Source of the DNA: Dyella acidiphila
Lineage (GTDB): Bacteria; Pseudomonadota; Gammaproteobacteria; Xanthomonadales; Rhodanobacteraceae
Length of the DNA: 64,000 nt
Direction: 5' to 3'
Assembly (NCBI RefSeq): GCF_014863405.1
Contig: NZ_JACZZA010000003.1
Coordinates: forward strand, 124,001 to 188,000
The translations under genes and the position numbers were made by a program. Of this stretch, positions 53,705 through 64,000 are shown piece after piece. Within the stretch, counting starts at the first letter, position 1. Each line of letters begins with the position of its first letter. Below the pieces are notes generated by a model. It saw nothing but the letters and a program-made list of their open reading frames with translations, did no database searches and was not told where the DNA came from.

Positions 53705-55933
53705 ATGAAATTGTCCCCGCTTGCCCTCGGACTCAGCCTCGCCTTGTACGCAGCCACGGCCGCTGCGACGACGGCTCCGAGCACGACTAATACGCCTACC
53801 GCTACGCCTTCACCGGCAACAACGGCCCAGCAGCCGGCCGACGACAACAGCACCGATGGCACCGACGGCAATAACGACGGTGGCTCGCGCAATCGCCGTC
53901 CGAGCAAGGTCAAGCAGCTTGGTGCCGTCAGCGTCACGGCGGCGCTGGACGAAGCGCGCAACAGCCTGTCGCCGGATACCGGCAGCAGCCAGTACGTGAT
54001 CACGGCGCAGAACATCCAGGCGCTGCCGCTGGGCGACGCCACGCCGATGAACCAGGTGCTGCTGCAGGCGCCGGGCGTGGTGCAGGATTCCTACGGCCAG
54101 CTGCACGTGCGTGGCGACCATGCCAACCTGCAATACCGCATCGACGGCGTGATGATTCCCGAATCGATTTCCGGTTTCGGCCAGACGCTGGATGCGCGCA
54201 CCATCGAAAGCGTGAAGCTGCTGGACGGCGCGCTGCCTGCGCAATACGGCGAACGCACTGCTGCGGTGGTCGATATCACCACCAAGAGCGGCAGCGATCT
54301 GACCAATGGCGGCAGCGTGGGCATTACCGGCGGCTCGTTCGGCACGGTCAATCCGAATGCCTCGTTCTGGGGCCATAGCGGCAACTGGAGCTACTTCTTC
54401 ACGGCCAACTATCTGGAAAACAACGTCGGCATCGAAAATCCGACCGCCAGCCGCGATCCGGTCCACGATCACACCAACCAGGTGAAGGCGTTCGGCGATG
54501 TGTCGTACCTGATCAATAACGACACGCGCCTGAGCTTTATGTTTGGCGTCACCAATAACCGCTTCCAGATTCCGAACAACCCCAGCCAGACGCCGCAGTT
54601 CGGCTATCTGGACGTCACCAATTTCAACTCCGCCGATTTGGACGAGCGCCAGAACGAGCAGACCCGCTTCGGCGTGCTCGCGCTGCAGGGCAAGCTGGGC
54701 GATACGGCGTACCAGGTCTCGGTGGGCCAGCGCTTCAGCGGCCTGCAGTATTACCCCGATGAAGTCGGCGACCTGATGTTCAACGGCGTGGCCGCACAGA
54801 TCAATCAGGGCGACCGCGCTTCCACCCTGCAGGCCGATTTCTCCATGCCCTGGGGTAGTAACCACACGCTTCGCTACGGTTTGTACGGTGAGCTCGATCG
54901 CGCGTACACCAATACGTATTCCTCGGTATTCCCCGCCGATGATGCCGGCGACCAGATCAGCACCACGCCGATCAATATCAATACCGGCGATCGCATCCTG
55001 GCCAAGACAATGGCGCTGTACGTACAGGACCAATGGGACATCAGCGAAAACTGGACCATCAACTATGGCCTGCGCGGCGACCGCTACCAGGCCTTCCGCG
55101 AAGAAAGCCAGCTGAGCCCGCGCGTGGGTGTGGTCTGGCAGGCCACCGACAGCACCACCGTGCATGCCGGCTATTCGCGCTACTTCACGCCGCCGCAGAC
55201 CGAGCTGATTTCGTCCGAGAACATTGCCGCCTTCGCCAACACCACCAATGCGGTGCAGAACTACGGCAACAACACGCCGCTGACCGAGCGTTCCAATTAC
55301 TACGACATCGGTGTTTCGCAGAACGTCGGTTCGGCCTGGACCTTCGGCTTCGACTCTTACTACCGCCAGGTGGACCGCCTGCAGGACGAGGGGCAGTTCG
55401 GTACCGCGCTGATCTATTCCACCTTCAACTACCGCTATGGACGCATCCGCGGCAACGAATTCAGCGCGACGTATAACGACGGCCCGGTCTCCGCGTATTT
55501 CAACTTCTCCTACAACCGCGCGATGGGCAAGGACGTGATCACCAGCCAGTACAACTTCGGTGTGGATGAGCTGGCCTACATCGCGGATAACTGGATCCAT
55601 CTGGATCACGACCAGAAGGAAACCTCATCGGGCGGGATCAACTACGCGATCACCGACAGCACCAAGGTCGGTGCCGACTACCTGTTCGGCAGCGGCCTGC
55701 GCGAAGATGGCGAAGTGCCGAACGGCTTGTCGCTGCCGTATTACTTCCAGCTCAACTTCAACGTCTCGCACGATTTCAACTTCGACGGTTTCGGCAAGCT
55801 GCATACGCAGCTGGCGCTGATCAATGCGCTGGATCGCACGTATGAACTGCGCAGCGGTACCGGCGTGGGCGTGGGTGCGCCGCAGTACGGGCCGCGGCGC
55901 GGCTTGTACCTGAGCCTGCAGAAAGATTTCTGA
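53705..55933 (+). CDS. TonB-dependent receptor, probably zinc-regulated
   Basis: 742 aa. A signal peptide (KLSPLALGLSLALYAATAAA) is followed by an unusual Thr/Pro/Asn/Asp-rich linker (residues 21-66), then the plug (LGAVSVTAALDEARNSLSPD, LRGD-like HVRGDHANLQYRIDGVMIPE, VKLLDGALPAQYGERTAAVVDI) and a 22-strand-type barrel ending in Phe. No siderophore-receptor gene cluster surrounds it. The Zur-box-like palindrome 55 bp upstream suggests uptake of zinc or a zinc chelate under zinc limitation, like ZnuD, though the His/Asp-rich loop of ZnuD is only hinted at (PVHDHTNQ, HLDHDQKE). The gene is monocistronic; a palindromic repeat follows within 9 bp. Confidence 0.85.
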   Translation: MKLSPLALGLSLALYAATAAATTAPSTTNTPTATPSPATTAQQPADDNSTDGTDGNNDGGSRNRRPSKVKQLGAVSVTAALDEARNSLSPDTGSSQYVITAQNIQALPLGDATPMNQVLLQAPGVVQDSYGQLHVRGDHANLQYRIDGVMIPESISGFGQTLDARTIESVKLLDGALPAQYGERTAAVVDITTKSGSDLTNGGSVGITGGSFGTVNPNASFWGHSGNWSYFFTANYLENNVGIENPTASRDPVHDHTNQVKAFGDVSYLINNDTRLSFMFGVTNNRFQIPNNPSQTPQFGYLDVTNFNSADLDERQNEQTRFGVLALQGKLGDTAYQVSVGQRFSGLQYYPDEVGDLMFNGVAAQINQGDRASTLQADFSMPWGSNHTLRYGLYGELDRAYTNTYSSVFPADDAGDQISTTPININTGDRILAKTMALYVQDQWDISENWTINYGLRGDRYQAFREESQLSPRVGVVWQATDSTTVHAGYSRYFTPPQTELISSENIAAFANTTNAVQNYGNNTPLTERSNYYDIGVSQNVGSAWTFGFDSYYRQVDRLQDEGQFGTALIYSTFNYRYGRIRGNEFSATYNDGPVSAYFNFSYNRAMGKDVITSQYNFGVDELAYIADNWIHLDHDQKETSSGGINYAITDSTKVGADYLFGSGLREDGEVPNGLSLPYYFQLNFNVSHDFNFDGFGKLHTQLALINALDRTYELRSGTGVGVGAPQYGPRRGLYLSLQKDF

Positions 55934-55941
55934 GGAAACGG

Positions 55942-56025
55942 CGTAGGTTGGGTTAGCGCAGCGTAACCCAACGATGTCGCTAAGAAGATGGATCGTTGGG
56001 TTACGCTGCGCTAACCCAACCTACG
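55942..56025. repeat. 84-bp palindromic repeat, copy 2
   Basis: The same arms as the copy at 28416-28499, in the same orientation, with two base differences in the core. It directly follows the TonB receptor gene and may stabilise the mRNA end. Confidence 0.85.
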
Positions 56026-56042
56026 CTGGCTACTCGGGCTCA

Positions 56043-56178
56043 CTCCCTCTCCCCAGCGGGGAGAGGGCTGGGGTGAGGGGGCAACCTCGCCAGGATGCAG
56101 ATTCAAGCGGCGCTTCGAGGGTGCTCACTCGCAAGAGCGGCCCCTCACCTCAATCCTCTCCCCGGAGGGGAAAGGAGG
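56043..56178. repeat. Paired REP-like element, CTCTCCCC family
   Basis: The left palindrome CTCTCCCCAGCGGGGAGAG and the right CTCTCCCCGGAGGGG lie in inverted flanks (GGGGTGAGGGG and CCCCTCACCTC) around a 60-bp core. It lies between converging genes. Confidence 0.75.
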
Positions 56179-56216
56179 CGGATGCGAAAAGCGACGTTAT
56201 TTGATGCGCGCTGTGG

Positions 56217-57593
56217 TTAGTGCGCCGTGGCTGCGGGCATGCCTGCGTCATGGCGCAAGGCCAGTCCCTTCAGAATATTCAACGCCTGCGACAACGCATA
56301 ATCGCTGGTCGCCAGCTTGGCGTTCTCCGCGCTGCCATCGTTGTTGATGTTGGCGCCCGGTATCGCGGCAATCTCATTGGCCAGATGGTGCGGCAGGTCC
56401 GCTTCGGAGCTGACCGGCGCCTGCGAGTCGTCCACCTTTGCCACGGTCAGGTCGGCCAGGGCGATATCCGGCTTGATGCCTTCGGCCTGGATCGAGGTGC
56501 CGTTGGGTGTGTAGTAGCGCGCGGTGGTGAGTTTCACGGCGTGATCGGCATCCAGCGGCAGCACCGTCTGCACCACGCCCTTGCCGAAGGTGCGGCGGCC
56601 GACGATCAAGGCGCGGTGGTTGTCCTTCAAGGCGCCGGAGACGATTTCCGCGGCCGAGGCGGTGCCGTTGTCGGCCAGCAGCACCATCGGTGCGCCGTGC
56701 AGCAGATCGCCATTCGGGTGGGCGTTGAAGGTGAGGTTGGAGTCGGGCAGGCGACCGCGCGTGGTGACGATGGTGCCGGAGTCGAGGAAGTCGTTGCTGA
56801 CACCTACGGCGGCGGTCAGCAGGCCGCCCGGATTGGAGCGCAGGTCGAGGATCGCGCCTTTCTGCGCGCCATCCTTCTTTAGTACATCGCCCAGTTTCTT
56901 TTCGAGATCGCTGGCGGTGTCGTCCTGGAATTGGCTGATGCGGATATACGCATAGCCCGGCTCCAGCTCGCGCACCTTCACGCTGGTCATGGAAATGCGT
57001 TCGCGGGTGAGGGTCATGCTGACCGGCTGGTCGGACTTCTCATGCAGGATGCCCAGCGTGATCTTGCTGCCCGGATCGCCGCGCAGGGCGTCGAACATGT
57101 CGTCGATATTGTCGGTGGTGACGCCCTTGCCGTTGATCGCCGTGATCACGTCGCCCGGCTTGATGCCGGCGCGCGAGGCGGGGGTATCGTCGATCGGCGA
57201 CACGATGCGCAGCAGGCCGTTGTCCTCCATCACCTCGATGCCGAGGCCGCCGTACTGGCCGGTGGTGTCTTCGTTGAGCTCCTGCAGGCCGTCCTTGTCG
57301 AGGTAGGCGCTATGCGGATCGAGGCCGGAGAGCATGCCCTTGATCGCGTCGTTCATCAGGGTCTTGTTGTCGACTTTTTCCACATAGGCCTGGCGGATGA
57401 TCTGGTACACGTGCGCGAAATTGCGCACATCGTCCATATCGACCTGGTCCGACGGGGCAGCGGCGCTGCTGGAAGCCTTGGCGGGGGTGTCGCTGTCGGT
57501 TGCCGCACCCGCATCCGTCTTGGGCGCTGCCTGCGCGTGCAGCAGCGGCGCCGCCAACAGCAGGGCGAGCAGGCAATGGCGGGGGAAACGCAT
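56217..57593 (-). CDS. ctpA: S41-family C-terminal processing protease
   Basis: 458 aa. A signal peptide (CLLALLLAAPLLHAQA) is followed by an Ala/Ser/Asp linker, an N-terminal helical domain with LMNDAIKGMLSGLDPHSAYL, a PDZ domain (about 112-205, GGLGIEVM to VREL) and the S41 protease domain. The nucleophile is S313 in ADNGTASAAEI and the general base K338 in RTFGKGVVQ; ILDLRSNPGGLL is the oxyanion-forming strand. It is a periplasmic serine protease that trims cell-wall hydrolases or membrane proteins. It lies downstream of envC on the same strand, a conserved pair, with a 167-bp gap. Confidence 0.93.
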   Translation of the reverse strand: MRFPRHCLLALLLAAPLLHAQAAPKTDAGAATDSDTPAKASSSAAAPSDQVDMDDVRNFAHVYQIIRQAYVEKVDNKTLMNDAIKGMLSGLDPHSAYLDKDGLQELNEDTTGQYGGLGIEVMEDNGLLRIVSPIDDTPASRAGIKPGDVITAINGKGVTTDNIDDMFDALRGDPGSKITLGILHEKSDQPVSMTLTRERISMTSVKVRELEPGYAYIRISQFQDDTASDLEKKLGDVLKKDGAQKGAILDLRSNPGGLLTAAVGVSNDFLDSGTIVTTRGRLPDSNLTFNAHPNGDLLHGAPMVLLADNGTASAAEIVSGALKDNHRALIVGRRTFGKGVVQTVLPLDADHAVKLTTARYYTPNGTSIQAEGIKPDIALADLTVAKVDDSQAPVSSEADLPHHLANEIAAIPGANINNDGSAENAKLATSDYALSQALNILKGLALRHDAGMPAATAH

Positions 57594-57760
57594 GGGGCAA
57601 ACTCCACAGGAAAGTGTGACGGCGGGGGTTGGACCGCTTGATGCCGTCCGAATTCAACCGCGACAGAATACGCCGATCTTGGTTGCCGGAGTGTTGTACG
57701 GCGCCGGGTGGACGCGGCGTGTAGGGGCCTGCCGGCAGGGTTCACGCAAGCCGGCGGCGC

Positions 57761-58960
57761 TCAGCGCCGCTGGCTGAGCCAGGTGCGCGGATCCACCGGC
57801 TGGCCGTTGTGGCGCAGTTCGAAATACACCCCGTTGCTGTCGCTGGTGGAGAGCATCGCGGTGCCCAGCGTCTGGCCGGCGGCGACGTCGTCGCCCACGC
57901 CGTGCAGCAGGGTTTCGTTGTTGCCGTACATGCTTAGCCAGCCATTGCCATGGCTGAGGATGATCAACTGGCCGTAGCCGCGCATGAAATGCGCGTACAC
58001 CACCCGGCCGGCGGCCACCGCGTGCACGTCGCTGCCGCGCGGGGCGGCGATCAGCACGCCGTTACCGAAGGTGTGCACCGGTCCGGCGGCCGGCCACGGC
58101 AGGTTGCCGCGGATATTGGCCAGCGCCTTGCCGCCGCTGGGCACGGTGGGATTGGCGCGCGCCTTGCGCTCCGCTTCGCGGGCGGCCTCGTCGATCGCCT
58201 TCTGCAGCTTGCTCAGCAGCTCGTCCAGCGACTGCTCGTTCTGCTTCATCGAGGCCAGCTTCTGTCCCTGGTTCTTGTATTGCGCGTCGATCTGGCTGGC
58301 CACCTGTTGCTGTTGCCGGCGCTGCTGTTCCAGTGCGCCAGCCTGCTGCTGGCGCTGGGTGCGGGTGGCCTGCAGGGCCTGCTGCTCGGTATTGATCTGG
58401 GTTTCCAGGTCCTGCAGCTTGGCCAGCTGGGTCATCAGGTCCTGCACTTTCTGCACACGGTCCTGCTGGAAGTATTTGGAATAGGCGAGCGAGCGCGCAA
58501 TGCGCGCGATGTCTTCATCGCCCAGCAGCAGGCGCAGGTCCGAACCCTGGCCGACGGCGTAGGTAGCGCGCAGCAAGTCGGCGATCGCCGCACGCTGGCT
58601 ATCCAGGCGCTTGCTCAGTTCAGTTCGTTGCGTTTGTAACTGATCCAGCTGCTGCTGCTTGGCGGCGATCTGCGTGTCGGTATCGCGCACGGCCCTGGCG
58701 GCGACGGCGACCGCATCGGATTGCTTGGCCAGGGTGGCGTTGGCGCTGTCGCGCTTGGCGGCGGTGTCGGCCTGCTCCTTGGTCAGCGCCTGCATTTTTT
58801 CGCGCAGGTCGGTCAATTGCTGCTTGGCCTCGGCCTGCTGGGCTTCGGCTTTATTGTCCTGGGCAGTACTGACGGGTACGAAGACGCTGGCGGCAAGGAC
58901 GATCGCAGCAGCGATCAGCGGGGCCAGGAGTGGGCGAAAGGCGCGGGAAGGTGTCGGCAT
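57761..58960 (-). CDS. envC: Murein hydrolase activator EnvC
   Basis: 399 aa: signal peptide, then a long coiled coil (about 36-265, rich in Gln/Lys/Glu/Ala, e.g. AEAQQAEAKQQLTDLREKMQ), then a LytM-like domain (about 285-399: GNLPWPAAGPVHTFG, IAAPRGSDVHAVAAGRVVYA, LSHGNGWLSMYGNNETLL). The HxxxD zinc pair of active LytM enzymes is not evident, as expected for EnvC, which activates the amidases AmiA/AmiB at the septum. The pair with ctpA is common in Xanthomonadales. Confidence 0.9.
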   Translation of the reverse strand: MPTPSRAFRPLLAPLIAAAIVLAASVFVPVSTAQDNKAEAQQAEAKQQLTDLREKMQALTKEQADTAAKRDSANATLAKQSDAVAVAARAVRDTDTQIAAKQQQLDQLQTQRTELSKRLDSQRAAIADLLRATYAVGQGSDLRLLLGDEDIARIARSLAYSKYFQQDRVQKVQDLMTQLAKLQDLETQINTEQQALQATRTQRQQQAGALEQQRRQQQQVASQIDAQYKNQGQKLASMKQNEQSLDELLSKLQKAIDEAAREAERKARANPTVPSGGKALANIRGNLPWPAAGPVHTFGNGVLIAAPRGSDVHAVAAGRVVYAHFMRGYGQLIILSHGNGWLSMYGNNETLLHGVGDDVAAGQTLGTAMLSTSDSNGVYFELRHNGQPVDPRTWLSQRR

Positions 58961-59108
58961 GGGGCCGGATTATCCCTGAGCCGGCTTGTTCCGGCGAGAT
59001 GGCACGGATGGCGCCGTGATGCGGGCTGGCGGCGATCGCCGCGGCACTGGTCTGTTAGCGCGCACGCTTACAAAGCGTGGAGATTCTCATTTGGACGTCT
59101 AGAAGGCT

Positions 59109-59138
59109 TTGACGCGACGCACAACTTATGCGTAAAGT
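59109..59138 (+). promoter_or_regulatory. Candidate gltB promoter
   Basis: TTGACG (59109-59114) and TAAAGT (59133-59138) with an 18-bp spacer lie 95 bp before the gltB start. No clear NtrC or Lrp site was found in the 272-bp divergent gap. Confidence 0.4.
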
Positions 59139-59232
59139 CGGGTTGCAAGCCTCATCGCATCTGCTTGCCGTCCCCGCGACGGCAGGCGTTTTGCGCCCCT
59201 GCGAGCCGGAGTAAAGCAAGAGGAAACAGCAC

Positions 59233-64000
<4,768 letters not shown>

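Overview
The window is GC-rich, densely coded DNA from a gammaproteobacterium, most likely of the Xanthomonadales (Rhodanobacteraceae, e.g. the Dyella/Rhodanobacter/Frateuria group). This rests on gene content and order: tsaD divergent from rpsU-yqeY-dnaG, a coxBAC-SURF1-ctaA-ctaB block with a DUF2244 gene in front and an opposed DUF2909 gene, a PutA lacking the N-terminal DNA-binding extension, TonB-dependent receptors, and many palindromic REP-like repeats. No rRNA, tRNA, phage, insertion sequence or CRISPR array was seen. The assignment comes from remembered synteny, not from a search.

Layout. 0.3-3.7 kb: a FadL-type porin behind a PsrA-like palindrome, then a PIG-V-like mannosyltransferase coupled to a membrane-anchored partner. 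3.7-14 kb: the most distinctive block, a minus-strand run of seven genes (FGGY kinase, class II aldolase, class III aminotransferase, a class II aldolase homologue without metal ligands, MFS permease, TonB receptor, coniferyl-aldehyde-type dehydrogenase). It faces a TetR regulator across an AT-rich operator/promoter. It reads as a complete import-phosphorylate-cleave-transaminate-oxidise system whose substrate I cannot name. 14-20 kb: a diheme cytochrome c lipoprotein with a parallel beta-helix lipoprotein, an SDR with a divergent ArsR-like regulator, an AraC regulator and a thioredoxin-fold protein. 20-24 kb: putA.

24-32.4 kb: the aa3 cytochrome oxidase genes with heme A biosynthesis and assembly factors; a Cox11/CtaG gene is missing from the position where relatives carry it. 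32.4-35.7 kb: an MgtA-type Mg2+ P-ATPase preceded by a long leader with a good promoter, two short reading frames and a run of stem-loops. 36-43.7 kb: a Na/Pi cotransporter with a duplicated leader remnant upstream, then an HME-type RND tripartite efflux operon. 43.7-45.3 kb: a repeat-rich gap with a nonsense-interrupted small gene and a 255-bp tandem repeat.

45.3-53.5 kb: dedA, dnaG, a DUF1328 gene, yqeY and rpsU on the minus strand; tsaD, folB, folK and a membrane protein on the plus strand; then a pteridine reductase and an EcsC-family protein. 53.6-56 kb: a TonB receptor behind a sequence very like a Zur box, probably for zinc uptake. 56-59 kb: the S41 protease CtpA and the amidase activator EnvC. 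59.2-64 kb: gltB and the start of gltD, cut by the window edge.

Three dispersed palindromic repeat families recur between genes: an 84-bp element with TTGGGTTA-type arms, a CTCTCCCC/GGGGAGAG element, and a CATTCCGG/CCGGAATG element.
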